Source of the DNA: Candidatus Gastranaerophilales bacterium
GTDB taxonomy: Bacteria; Cyanobacteriota; Vampirovibrionia; Gastranaerophilales; UBA9971
DNA: 33,137 bases
Reading direction: 5' to 3'
Assembly: GCA_028278305.1 (NCBI GenBank)
Contig: JANQEP010000134.1
Coordinates: 1 to 33,137 of the forward strand
Position 1 is the first letter of the stretch; every line of letters begins with the position of its first letter. The notes under the pieces were generated by a model. It had not been told where the DNA came from. It saw nothing but the letters and a program-made list of their open reading frames with translations, and ran no database searches. The position numbers and the translations under genes were made by a program. Shown here piece after piece: positions 19,890-29,035 of the stretch.

Positions 19890-20000
19890 ATAGCATCACC
19901 TCCTTTCATCGGGTTATCACGTTTTGAGCGTGTCCGGCGAAGAAGAATCAGGGGCTGCCCGTCTGCTGTATTTTCAAAGTTCACTCTGAAAATTATTTTG
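19771..20000. ncRNA. candidate structured RNA (strand ambiguous: ggt leader on minus or independent RNA on plus)
   Basis: Successive stems: GAGAG/CTCTC within AGAGGG/CCCCTCT; AGAACGAGTAG/CTACTCGTTCT within AAGATT/AATCTT; CACG/CGTG; ATTTTCA/TGAAAAT near the end. Confidence 0.4.
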
Positions 20001-20082
20001 TAAGTTAATTTTTACAAACTTTTCAGAAAGCCGGTTAAAACTGTATAATTTTTTAAAGAAACTATTCAGATACTATTATATT

Positions 20083-21717
20083 ATGACTTCATCGGGTTTT
20101 GATCAAGAAAATAAACATAAATATACTGAATTACTTATAAATTCGAAAGATTTATTGCTGCTCGAGTTTAATAAAAATGCGGAAATCATCTTTGCAAACG
20201 CCGGGCTGGAGGAATTACTGGGATGGAAACAGTGTGATATCAAAGAATTAAGAGCATCCTGTATTTTTGACTTTAGAATCTCTGAAGTTGAGAGAATTCT
20301 AAGGGAAAAAGAGGATTATTTTTGTGAAATCAATCTTTTAACAAAAAATAAAGAATTTATTCCTTCAAAAACAAAATTTATCAGGCATGATAGCGGTATT
20401 ATAGCCCTGTCAACCCCGTTATTTGAGATTTATGAAGAAAAAAAATCCTCCTCAAAGCTCACTGAAACCTTACAGATAATAAAAGATATATTAATTCAAC
20501 AGCCGGAAGGTGATGTTTTTTCCCTGTTGTTTACTAAAATCAGAGAACTTCTTAAATATGACCAGGCTATAATTCTTCTTCTGGAAGGTGATTCACTGAT
20601 TATAAAAGCCAGGGACAATATAAGCCTGGCAAATCCGAATTACAGTAAGCTGATTTCCGTAAAAGACAGGGGCCTGGTAAAAATAATCAGGCAAAGAGCC
20701 AGTGTTCTTGAGAATAAAAATATTTCACTGCCCTCAGAACTTGGTATTGCTTCTGCGACTGCCCCGGCATCGGTGCTTGCAGCCCCTTTAACCGTAAGGG
20801 AAATGGTTTACGGAATCGTTGTTTTAATCAAGAATTCTGGCTGTTACGATAAAAATGATGCTAAAATGCTTGAAACTATTGTTTCTGCAGCTTCTTACCT
20901 TATCAAGGATGCCGAGTTAAGCGGTGTTTTTAAGATGCAGCTAAAGGTTTTAAAGGACAATATCAGGGAAAGAAGCCGGGCGCTCGAGCTTATAAGGGAG
21001 CAGAATAAGAAAATCCTTGAAGCTGACAGGATTAAAAACGAGTTTCTGGCAAATATGTCGCATGAACTAAGAACCCCTCTAAACGCTATTATTGGCTTTT
21101 CTGAAGCCCTAAATCTCAATATTTTCGGTGCGCTGAACGAAAAACAGACTGAATATATTAATGATATCCATGCCAGCGGGCTTCATCTTCTCAGGATGAT
21201 CAATGATCTTCTGGATTTGTCAAAGATTGAATCCGGGAAAATGGAACTTAACACTGAGCTTTTTAATGTTAATAATGCTATAGAAGAGGCTGTTAGCGTA
21301 ATTAAGTCTCTTGCTGATAAGAAAAATATAAGCCTGAAAATAGATTCAGATGGTAAAAATATTGAAATAACAGCAGATAAAAGAAAGTTTCAGCAGATTT
21401 TATATAATCTGCTGAGCAATGCCATAAAATTTACGGAAGAAAAAGGAAAAGTCACTGTAAGCCTTGTTGATAAAAAAGATAAAATGGAAATCTCGGTTAA
21501 AGACAACGGAATAGGTATACCAGAAGAATTTCATGAAAAAATATTCGAGAAATTTCAGCAGGTAGAAAACCATATTTCGGAAAAAACAGGAAACACCGGT
21601 CTGGGACTTACAATTACAAAGGAATTAATAGAAATGCACGGCGGTAAAATTCAGGTTGAAAGTAAGAAAGGTAAGGGGTCAAACTTTACTTTTACGCTCT
21701 CGAAGAGCCCTTTATAA
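20083..21717 (+). CDS. sensor histidine kinase (PAS, GAF, HisKA, HATPase)
   Basis: NMSHELRTPLNAIIGFSEAL H-box; NLLSNAIKFT; DNGIGIP; GLGLTITKELIEMHGG. Confidence 0.93.
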   Translation: MTSSGFDQENKHKYTELLINSKDLLLLEFNKNAEIIFANAGLEELLGWKQCDIKELRASCIFDFRISEVERILREKEDYFCEINLLTKNKEFIPSKTKFIRHDSGIIALSTPLFEIYEEKKSSSKLTETLQIIKDILIQQPEGDVFSLLFTKIRELLKYDQAIILLLEGDSLIIKARDNISLANPNYSKLISVKDRGLVKIIRQRASVLENKNISLPSELGIASATAPASVLAAPLTVREMVYGIVVLIKNSGCYDKNDAKMLETIVSAASYLIKDAELSGVFKMQLKVLKDNIRERSRALELIREQNKKILEADRIKNEFLANMSHELRTPLNAIIGFSEALNLNIFGALNEKQTEYINDIHASGLHLLRMINDLLDLSKIESGKMELNTELFNVNNAIEEAVSVIKSLADKKNISLKIDSDGKNIEITADKRKFQQILYNLLSNAIKFTEEKGKVTVSLVDKKDKMEISVKDNGIGIPEEFHEKIFEKFQQVENHISEKTGNTGLGLTITKELIEMHGGKIQVESKKGKGSNFTFTLSKSPL

Positions 21718-21718
21718 C

Positions 21719-21847
21719 ATTTTACCGCGGAATTTTTTGACTATGTCCCTTGAGGGCGGGCGCGGCAGCTAACGCAGTAGCTCATTCATGGGTGGGGGAT
21801 TTTTGAAAAATTTTAAAATGCGTAAGTTTTTATTCTTTACCCCTTAA
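21719..21847. repeat. dispersed mosaic repeat (module of 8885-8924 type plus family A)
   Basis: CATTCATGGGTGGGGGATTTTTGAAAAATTTTAAAATGCGTAAGTTTTTATTCTTTACCCCTTA shared with 4514-4671 and others. Confidence 0.75.
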
Positions 21848-21907
21848 AAAAATTTACTTTTAGAGGTAAAAAAATTAAAATTAATAATGTAAGGGAAAAA
21901 TAAAAAT

Positions 21908-23257
21908 ATGCAGGAAATAAATCATCAAAATCTGGTAGAAACTTTTCGTGACAGGGTTATTAGTATTATAGACAATACTGAAACCTATAAATACAGGGGT
22001 ACTGTATCTAAACTCCTGGGCTTAACTGTTGAGGCAAAGCTTCCCGGTCTTAAAATCGGAGATTTATGCTATATAGAAACCGTTAACGGAGAACAAAAAC
22101 CTGCAGAAGTCGTTGCTTTTAAAGGTGAAGTAGCGCAGATGCTGCTTTTATACGACGGGTCAGGAATTGCGCAGGGCAGCCTGGTCACGTCAACCGGAAT
22201 GCCCATCAGCTTTCCTATGGGTGAATTTCTTCTGGGCAGGCTTATAAACCCTTTAGGAATACCTCTTGACGGAAAACCCCTGGACACTTCCTGCGCTGTA
22301 TACAGACCCATAGACCATGACCCGCCTGATGCTTTTACAAGACCTATAATTAAGGAAAAATTCCAGACAGGGATCAGGGTTATTGATTCCCTGCTTACGC
22401 TGGGGGCAGGTCAGAGAATAGGGCTTTTTGCGGGAAGCGGGGTCGGTAAAAGTACACTGCTCGGCATGATGGCAAGAAATACGGAAGCTGATGTCAATGT
22501 TATGGCTCTGATTGGAGAGCGAGGCAGGGAAGTTAAGGAATTTATAGAAAACAGCCTCGGTGAAGAAGGAATGAAAAGGTCAGTGCTTGTCTGCTCTACA
22601 GGAGACCAGCCCCCATTGATCAGGATGAGGGCGTTTCAGTCAGCCACGGCTGTTTGTGAATATTTCAGGGACCAGGGTAAAAAGGTCCTTCTTATGACGG
22701 ATACCGTTACAAGATGCGCCATGGCAGGTAGGGAAGTCGGGCTTTCTATCGGGGAGCCGCCAACTATGAAAGGTTATCCTCCTTCAATCTTTTCCTGGCT
22801 GCAGAGGGTTCTTGAAAGAACCGGTACAAGCCCTAAAGGCTCTATTACAGCGCTTTATACCGTTCTTATGGAAGGCGATGACATTAACGACCCGGTTGTT
22901 GATACTGTAAGAGGAATCGTGGACGGGCATATCTTTCTTTCAAGGAAAATTGCAGAGATGAACCATTATCCTGCGGTTGATGTGCTTGGCAGTATCAGCA
23001 GGCTTTTTCCGGAAATTACCGATCTTGAGCATCAGGAAGCTGTCGCAAAAATGCGGAAGCTGCTTGCTGTTTACCGGGAAAACAAAGACCTGATTGACGT
23101 GGGGATGTACCAGGCAGGGCAAAACCCTCTTCTTGACAAGGCTATTGAAATGATGCCCGAGATCAACAGGTTTTTACAGCAGAGAATTACCGAGTCAGTC
23201 GATATGAAAAGTACCCTGACTCACTTAAAGCAAATGATGATAGATGTTGATGTGTAG
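21908..23257 (+). CDS. fliI: FliI/YscN (SctN)-family export ATPase
   Basis: GLFAGSGVGKSTLLGMMARNTEADVNVMALIGERGREVKEF; 449 aa; Walker A/B typical of FliI-type. Confidence 0.88.
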   Translation: MQEINHQNLVETFRDRVISIIDNTETYKYRGTVSKLLGLTVEAKLPGLKIGDLCYIETVNGEQKPAEVVAFKGEVAQMLLLYDGSGIAQGSLVTSTGMPISFPMGEFLLGRLINPLGIPLDGKPLDTSCAVYRPIDHDPPDAFTRPIIKEKFQTGIRVIDSLLTLGAGQRIGLFAGSGVGKSTLLGMMARNTEADVNVMALIGERGREVKEFIENSLGEEGMKRSVLVCSTGDQPPLIRMRAFQSATAVCEYFRDQGKKVLLMTDTVTRCAMAGREVGLSIGEPPTMKGYPPSIFSWLQRVLERTGTSPKGSITALYTVLMEGDDINDPVVDTVRGIVDGHIFLSRKIAEMNHYPAVDVLGSISRLFPEITDLEHQEAVAKMRKLLAVYRENKDLIDVGMYQAGQNPLLDKAIEMMPEINRFLQQRITESVDMKSTLTHLKQMMIDVDV

Positions 23258-23338
23258 AAATCGAGGGTATTTTTTTTTTATTGGTTTAAGTATAATTTTT
23301 ATACAGGAAAAAATAAAAATTTTTTATGAGGTCTTAAT

Positions 23339-23989
23339 ATGCCAAGAACTATAATGTTTGTTTTCGCACTGGGGTGCGTGTTTTTAAGTCTTTCAATGCA
23401 TGCACGGGCTGAAAATAAATTGACAGCTCCTTTTAAAGCGCCTTTTTCCATTTTTAGCGACAAAAAAAACAAAGAGGCTGAGGAAAATAGCGATAATTTA
23501 AATACACATATTGAAAAAAATGTAAAAGCAGGTGAAAACCAGAAATTAACCAGAGTTTATGATCCCAAAAATAAGCTTGGAATAACATATATTGAAAACA
23601 TAATCAGAAAAGCCGAGTTCTATCTTGAAGAAGAAGATTTTGATTCGGCAAAACAGGCTTTGGATAAGATTAGTGAATGGGTATATGATGCAACAGAATA
23701 TCATACAGATCTTTTTAAAACCCTGAAAAATATTGAAAATTCCGAAGCCCAGGCAAATGTCGAAAGAAACCTTGCCATACAATTCGCTATTTTAAGAGAC
23801 AGGGCTTTATTTCTGGAATCAAAAGTGCATATTGCAAACGGAAAGCAAAAACAGGCGGTTGAAAAACTTGTAGAAATTGTAAGATCCCAGCCTAAAACTG
23901 ATCTGGGATTTAAAGCATATGAAACTCTTCAGGAAATAGGTTTTACGTATAAGATTGAGTATGAAATGATTGATAATAAGGCAGAATAA
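23339..23989 (+). CDS. secreted TPR-like hypothetical protein
   Basis: Signal peptide MPRTIMFVFALGCVFLSLSMHARA; helical C-terminal region. Confidence 0.7.
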   Translation: MPRTIMFVFALGCVFLSLSMHARAENKLTAPFKAPFSIFSDKKNKEAEENSDNLNTHIEKNVKAGENQKLTRVYDPKNKLGITYIENIIRKAEFYLEEEDFDSAKQALDKISEWVYDATEYHTDLFKTLKNIENSEAQANVERNLAIQFAILRDRALFLESKVHIANGKQKQAVEKLVEIVRSQPKTDLGFKAYETLQEIGFTYKIEYEMIDNKAE

Positions 23990-24011
23990 AGTTTTTAAAC
24001 GGAGGAAAAAA

Positions 24012-24671
24012 TTGATTTTAAGTGAAATAACCCGGAGATACAGCGTAAGAAATTTTTCTGATAAAGAACTGCCTGATGAAGTTATAGAAGACATTCTGGA
24101 AGCCGCCAGGCTTGCGCCGTCCTGGATGAATATTCAGTGCTGGCATTTTATCGTTGTCAAAGACCCGGCAAATAAAGCCCTGCTATCCCAGCTTTCTCAC
24201 GGACAGCCGCATGTTGAGAGTGCAAAGGCTGTTATAATATGCTGCGGGGATAAAGATTCCTGGGAAGAAGAGCTCTACAGGAAAAATATCGAGGCTAAAA
24301 AGGGTATATCCGCGGAAAGAATAGAAATGATGCTTAAAAACCCCGCGTTTAATCCGAAATTAAAAGGAAGCGGCGTTGTAACCGCAAGAACCATTGAGCA
24401 GTTAACTTATGCTATTGCGTATATGACAATAGAAGCCCGGGCAAAAGGAGTTGGCGCCTGTGTAATAGGCGGTATGGGTAATGATCTTACCGGGTCAGTA
24501 CCGGAAGTTTACGAGCTTGCGAGAAAAACATTTGAAATTCCCGAAAACACAGAAATCATGACTATGCTGGCACTTGGATATCCTGAAGAGGATCAGGAAA
24601 AACCGGAAAAAATCAGGAAACCTTTTGAAGAAATTGTTTCCTGGGGGTTTTACGGAAATAAAAAGCATTAA
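24012..24671 (+). CDS. nitroreductase family protein
   Basis: RRYSVRNFSDKELPDEVIEDILEAARLAPSWMNIQCWHFIVV; TTG start at 24012 with GGAGG at 24001 preferred over the ORF-track start 23970. Confidence 0.9.
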   Translation: MILSEITRRYSVRNFSDKELPDEVIEDILEAARLAPSWMNIQCWHFIVVKDPANKALLSQLSHGQPHVESAKAVIICCGDKDSWEEELYRKNIEAKKGISAERIEMMLKNPAFNPKLKGSGVVTARTIEQLTYAIAYMTIEARAKGVGACVIGGMGNDLTGSVPEVYELARKTFEIPENTEIMTMLALGYPEEDQEKPEKIRKPFEEIVSWGFYGNKKH

Positions 24672-24822
24672 TTTTTAACTTTCCTTAATATTATGCCAAT
24701 TTAAAAAAATAATCGTTATACCAAAAAAAATTTATAAGCAGTAACTTGAGTTATAACAAGACAAGATTTGAAATTAAATGATAAAATATTTCTTGTGACA
24801 GTGACCGTAAGCTTTTGAAGAA

Positions 24823-26520
24823 ATGATAAGAAATCTTTATATAAAAAACTTTGCTCTTATAGACGAGCTGGAATTAAGTTTTGATAAAGGATTAAACATA
24901 CTGACAGGGGAAACCGGCTCAGGAAAGAGTATTATAATAGGAGCTATAGATCTCGCCTTTGGGGCGAGAGCTTTTAAAGATGTAATAAAAACCGGAGCAG
25001 ACAAAGCTTATATAGAGCTAAGCATAAAGCTGCAAGACTCATTTCCTTATGAAATCCTTGAGTCAAACGAAATAGAAATACCCGGGGAAAAAGAACTGGT
25101 AATTTCCAGGGAAATCACACCGAATACCACAAAATTAAGAATTAACGGAATTCCTGTAACCCTGGCTTATATTCAGAGATTGAGAAAATACATGCTGGAT
25201 ATTCATACCCAGCATGAAAGCTATAATTATATAAACCCCGGCATTCATACTGAACTTCTTGATAACTACGCCCAGCCTGGACACAGACAGGTTTTGAACG
25301 AATACAGGAAATGTTTTACCGGCTTAAAATCCGCACGCAAAGAACTGCAATCTCTACAGGCGGGGGTGCAGGAAAATATTCAAAAAATTGATTTTCTGAA
25401 ATTCCAGATTGAAGAAATTCAAAATGCTCAAATTGAAAATATAAATGAATATGATGAGCTTATTAATGAAAGATCAGTTCTTCTGAATGCTGAAGAACTT
25501 AAAGACCTTACATATTCAGCTTACAGTGCACTGTACGGAGAAGACCGGAGTATAACGGATGTTCTTTGCATGATTGAGCATAAGCTCGCAAAAGCAGCGG
25601 AGTTTGACGAAAAACTTTCAGAATTAAGAGAAATTATATCTTCAAGTACCATTAATCTGAAAGAAGCAGCAAAAGATCTCAGGGATTATTCCGAAAACCT
25701 TGAAACCGACGCTCAAAAGCTTCAGGAAATTGAAGAGAGAATTAGTATTCTTGATAAGTTAAAGAAAAAATATGGACCCATGCTCTTTGATGTATTAAAA
25801 AACCTGGAAAAATTTAACTTAGAACTTAATGAAATAAACTTTAGCGATGAAAAAATTTCCGATTTAATAAAACAGGTAAAGGATTTAGAAGAAAAAACAG
25901 CATGTTTTGCACAGGAATTATCTTTATCCAGGAAAGAGACCGCGGAAAAACTGTCCGGCATGATTCAAAAAGAGTTAATAAAGCTGGAAATGCCCGGGTG
26001 CAGGTTTTATGTTTCTGTAGAAACAACAGAAGAGCTGACTTCTGAGGGCTATGACAGCGTGGAGTTTTTAATTTCACCAAACCTGGGCGAACCTCTCAAA
26101 CCTCTTTGCAAAATTGCCAGCGGAGGTGAAATTTCCCGGCTAATGCTTGCTATAAAAACTATTTTTGCCAAATCAGACAGGATTAATACAGTAATTTTTG
26201 ACGAAATCGACACAGGAATCAGTGGAAAGACATCTCAGACTATTGCAGAAGCCTTTGCAAAGCTGTCTTTAAGCCATCAAATACTTTGCATAACTCATCA
26301 GCCAATAATTGCAGCAATGGCAGACAGGCATATACATATTCAGAAAACACGGGATCACACAGATACCAGAATACTTACCCAAATACTTGACCGGCAGGCA
26401 AGGCTTAAAACTATTGCCGGACTTGCTAGCGGCTTTGCAGATGATAAAGACTCAATTAACTTTGCGAGAAAATTGCTTAACCAGGCTGAGAACTGTAAAA
26501 AGGAAACTATTTTTTCCTGA
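24823..26520 (+). CDS. recN: DNA repair protein RecN
   Basis: MIRNLYIKNFALIDELELSFDKGLNILTGETGSGKSI, IASGGEISRLMLAIK, VIFDEIDTGISG. Confidence 0.97.
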   Translation: MIRNLYIKNFALIDELELSFDKGLNILTGETGSGKSIIIGAIDLAFGARAFKDVIKTGADKAYIELSIKLQDSFPYEILESNEIEIPGEKELVISREITPNTTKLRINGIPVTLAYIQRLRKYMLDIHTQHESYNYINPGIHTELLDNYAQPGHRQVLNEYRKCFTGLKSARKELQSLQAGVQENIQKIDFLKFQIEEIQNAQIENINEYDELINERSVLLNAEELKDLTYSAYSALYGEDRSITDVLCMIEHKLAKAAEFDEKLSELREIISSSTINLKEAAKDLRDYSENLETDAQKLQEIEERISILDKLKKKYGPMLFDVLKNLEKFNLELNEINFSDEKISDLIKQVKDLEEKTACFAQELSLSRKETAEKLSGMIQKELIKLEMPGCRFYVSVETTEELTSEGYDSVEFLISPNLGEPLKPLCKIASGGEISRLMLAIKTIFAKSDRINTVIFDEIDTGISGKTSQTIAEAFAKLSLSHQILCITHQPIIAAMADRHIHIQKTRDHTDTRILTQILDRQARLKTIAGLASGFADDKDSINFARKLLNQAENCKKETIFS

Positions 26521-26826
26521 AAACCTTGCAAACAAATTTTTTCTTTATTCCTTATTTACCCAACTGGTTATATCCTTTTGGGCTATATTTTTATAGTTCT
26601 TATTTTAATAAAAAATTTCATGTTAATATAAAATTTATGATAAAATAGAAAATAAATATTAATTTATATATAAACTTGTATATAAAAGAGTAATTTATTT
26701 TTTAACTTTTATTAAGTTTAAAAACTGATTCAATAATAAATCACGAGTAAATACTAAATGCAAAGTAGATTTATGAGGCTGAAAACTTTAGTAAAACTGT
26801 TTAATAAATAATGGAGGTAAATATAA

Positions 26827-27504
26827 ATGAACCCTGTACAAGCTGATGTTGTCAGAATAATAATTGTAGAAGATTACAAATTAACCAGAGTCGGATTAAG
26901 ATCTTCTTTAAATGAATTTGAAGATATTAAAGTCATCGGGGAATCAGAAACAGGAGAAAACGGGCTGCAAATAATCAAGGATCTCAGACCTGACGTTGTT
27001 TTAATGGATCTTGGATTGCCGGGGATGAACGGAATTGAGGTAACCCAGGAGGTCAAAGCATTTGATGAAAATATTAAAGTGGTTGTTTTAACTTCTCATG
27101 AAAGAGATGAAGAAGTTCTTGCAGCTCTTGGTTCCGGGGCTAATGCTTACTGTCTTAAGGATATTGATCCAACTACCCTGGTAAACGTAATAAAAAATGT
27201 AAAAAAAGGAGCAGCATGGCTTGATCCCAATATTGCCCAGGTAGCGCTTAAGCTCTTCCCAAAACCTGAATCAACTAAAGTTTTAAATGCTGCGGGAATT
27301 TCTGATGCAAGAGCCCAGCTTACTGAAAGAGAAATGGAAGTTTTAAGACTTCTGGTAAAAGGCAAGAGCAATACAGAAATAGCTAAAGATCTTATTGTAA
27401 GCGTTCATACAGCAAAGGCTCATGTTTGCAGTATTCTTCAAAAACTCTGCGTGGATGACAGAGTTCAGGCAGCAGTAAAGGCTATTAAGGAAAATATAAT
27501 CTAA
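26827..27504 (+). CDS. NarL/LuxR-family response regulator
   Basis: Receiver VIIVEDYKLTRVGL...VVLMDLGLPGMNG; LuxR HTH LTEREMEVLRLLVKGKSNTEIAKDLIVSVHTAKAHV. Confidence 0.95.
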   Translation: MNPVQADVVRIIIVEDYKLTRVGLRSSLNEFEDIKVIGESETGENGLQIIKDLRPDVVLMDLGLPGMNGIEVTQEVKAFDENIKVVVLTSHERDEEVLAALGSGANAYCLKDIDPTTLVNVIKNVKKGAAWLDPNIAQVALKLFPKPESTKVLNAAGISDARAQLTEREMEVLRLLVKGKSNTEIAKDLIVSVHTAKAHVCSILQKLCVDDRVQAAVKAIKENII

Positions 27505-27577
27505 ACTGATTTTATAAAAAATAATTTTCAGGAATATAAAAAAATACCCCCCCCTAATACTTCTTATAAGTGCATAT

Positions 27578-27601
27578 CCCTGCAGTTTTTGCAGGGTTTT
27601 T
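27578..27601 (+). terminator. intrinsic terminator downstream of the response regulator
   Basis: CCCTGCA-GTTTT-TGCAGGG followed by TTTTT. Confidence 0.8.
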
Positions 27602-27673
27602 ATTTAAATGTTTTTACGTCATTTTTTGGGGTTTAATGAGAAACTCATCCCTGCAAAGTCCGGAAATGACAGG

Positions 27674-29008
27674 TTATAATTTTTCTTCAAGCTTTTTAAT
27701 CAAATCTTTGTCTATAGCATTTTTTGCGGGAATTTTCCCTGAGTATACCGGCTCAAGAGCATTATCCAGAATATCTGTTATTTCATGATAATTTTCAGTT
27801 ACCGGAGTAGGCATGGAGTTTTTAATTGTCTCAATAAAGATTTCTGCATGCCCGGGTGCAAGGTTTTTACTCAAAAATGTATCTGAGTCTGCAATGTCAA
27901 TTCTTGCCGGGGTTATAAGCCCGCTTTGAGTGAAAGCCCTGATAGAAGTTTTTGAGGCAAGATAGCTTATAAAACGCCATGCTTCTCCGGGATGCTTTGT
28001 TTTGGAACTTATTGCCCAGCCCGAGGAATCACAGCCTACAACCGAACCTGCTTTTCCTGCGGGAAACCCGGCTATATCCCAGTTAAAATCTATATTAGCC
28101 CTGTATACAGGCACAAACCATCTGCCGCTAAGATGCATGGCAAGTTTTCCCTGCATAAAAAGCTGTGCCATAGTTGCGCTTCCGGCTTCACTTTTTGTGG
28201 GAGCAACATGGTATTTGTTTTTAAGATCAGAATACATCTGAATAGATTCAATTGATTCCGGTTTATCCAGGATTATATTTTTTAAATCCCGGCTTATAAT
28301 CCCTCCGCCGTTACTCCAGAGGTAAGGCAGCCAGAAAAGCGGTTCTTCCCTGAAACTTATTCCGAAAATATCAATCTTTCCGTCATTATCCGGGTCTTTT
28401 GTCAGTTTTTTGGCTGTGGTTATAAAATCCTCAAATGTCCAGTTTCTTGAGGGGTAAGGCACATTATACCTGTCAAAAAGGTCTTTATTATAATAAATAA
28501 CAAGGTTTGAAACATCTCGCGGAATCGCATAGAGCTTATTTTTATATTTAAAACTCTCCAGGGCTTTCGGGAAAAAGTCATTTTCCGATAATTGTGCATC
28601 TTTTTCAATAAAATCCGCTAAATCCATAAAAATATCATTTTTTGCATAGAGCGCCCCATAAATATTGTTAATGAAAACAACATCAGGAGTAAGGTTAGAA
28701 GCAGCCAGTAAATGAAGTTTCTGAAAATAATTTTTAGGCGTATGAATAAATTCAACTGAAATATCAGGGTTTTGTATTTCAAACTCTTTGATCAGGGGCT
28801 TGATTATTGCAACTTCTGATTTAGAACCCCAGCTCGTGAACTTAATTACGGTCTTCTCAGGAGTTTTAACGCAGCCTGAGAGGAATATAAAAACAGATAA
28901 TAAAAGAATTAATCCCGGTTTATTTATTTTTAATATAAACCTTCTCAGCGGTATAACAGGCTTCACTCCTACTCCAGAGCCCGGATTAATTTTAATATTT
29001 TTTATCAC
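27674..29008 (-). CDS. ABC transporter sugar-binding lipoprotein (family 1 extracellular solute-binding protein)
   Basis: Lipobox LSGC; VIKFTSWGSKSEVAIIKPLIKEFEIQNPDISVEF; LAMHLSGRWFVPVYR; start position uncertain. Confidence 0.88.
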   Translation of the reverse strand: MIKNIKINPGSGVGVKPVIPLRRFILKINKPGLILLLSVFIFLSGCVKTPEKTVIKFTSWGSKSEVAIIKPLIKEFEIQNPDISVEFIHTPKNYFQKLHLLAASNLTPDVVFINNIYGALYAKNDIFMDLADFIEKDAQLSENDFFPKALESFKYKNKLYAIPRDVSNLVIYYNKDLFDRYNVPYPSRNWTFEDFITTAKKLTKDPDNDGKIDIFGISFREEPLFWLPYLWSNGGGIISRDLKNIILDKPESIESIQMYSDLKNKYHVAPTKSEAGSATMAQLFMQGKLAMHLSGRWFVPVYRANIDFNWDIAGFPAGKAGSVVGCDSSGWAISSKTKHPGEAWRFISYLASKTSIRAFTQSGLITPARIDIADSDTFLSKNLAPGHAEIFIETIKNSMPTPVTENYHEITDILDNALEPVYSGKIPAKNAIDKDLIKKLEEKL

Positions 29009-29035
29009 GTTAAAAATTAATACTACTTTAAATTT

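Noticed and set aside
23970-24011. N-terminal extension of the nitroreductase in the ORF track
   Set aside because: Overlaps the end of the previous gene; TTG at 24012 has GGAGG with good spacing and starts right at the conserved nitroreductase N-terminus.
27547-27554. C8 homopolymer as a phase-variation tract
   Set aside because: It is intergenic, downstream of the response regulator stop and before its terminator; no promoter or reading frame it could switch.
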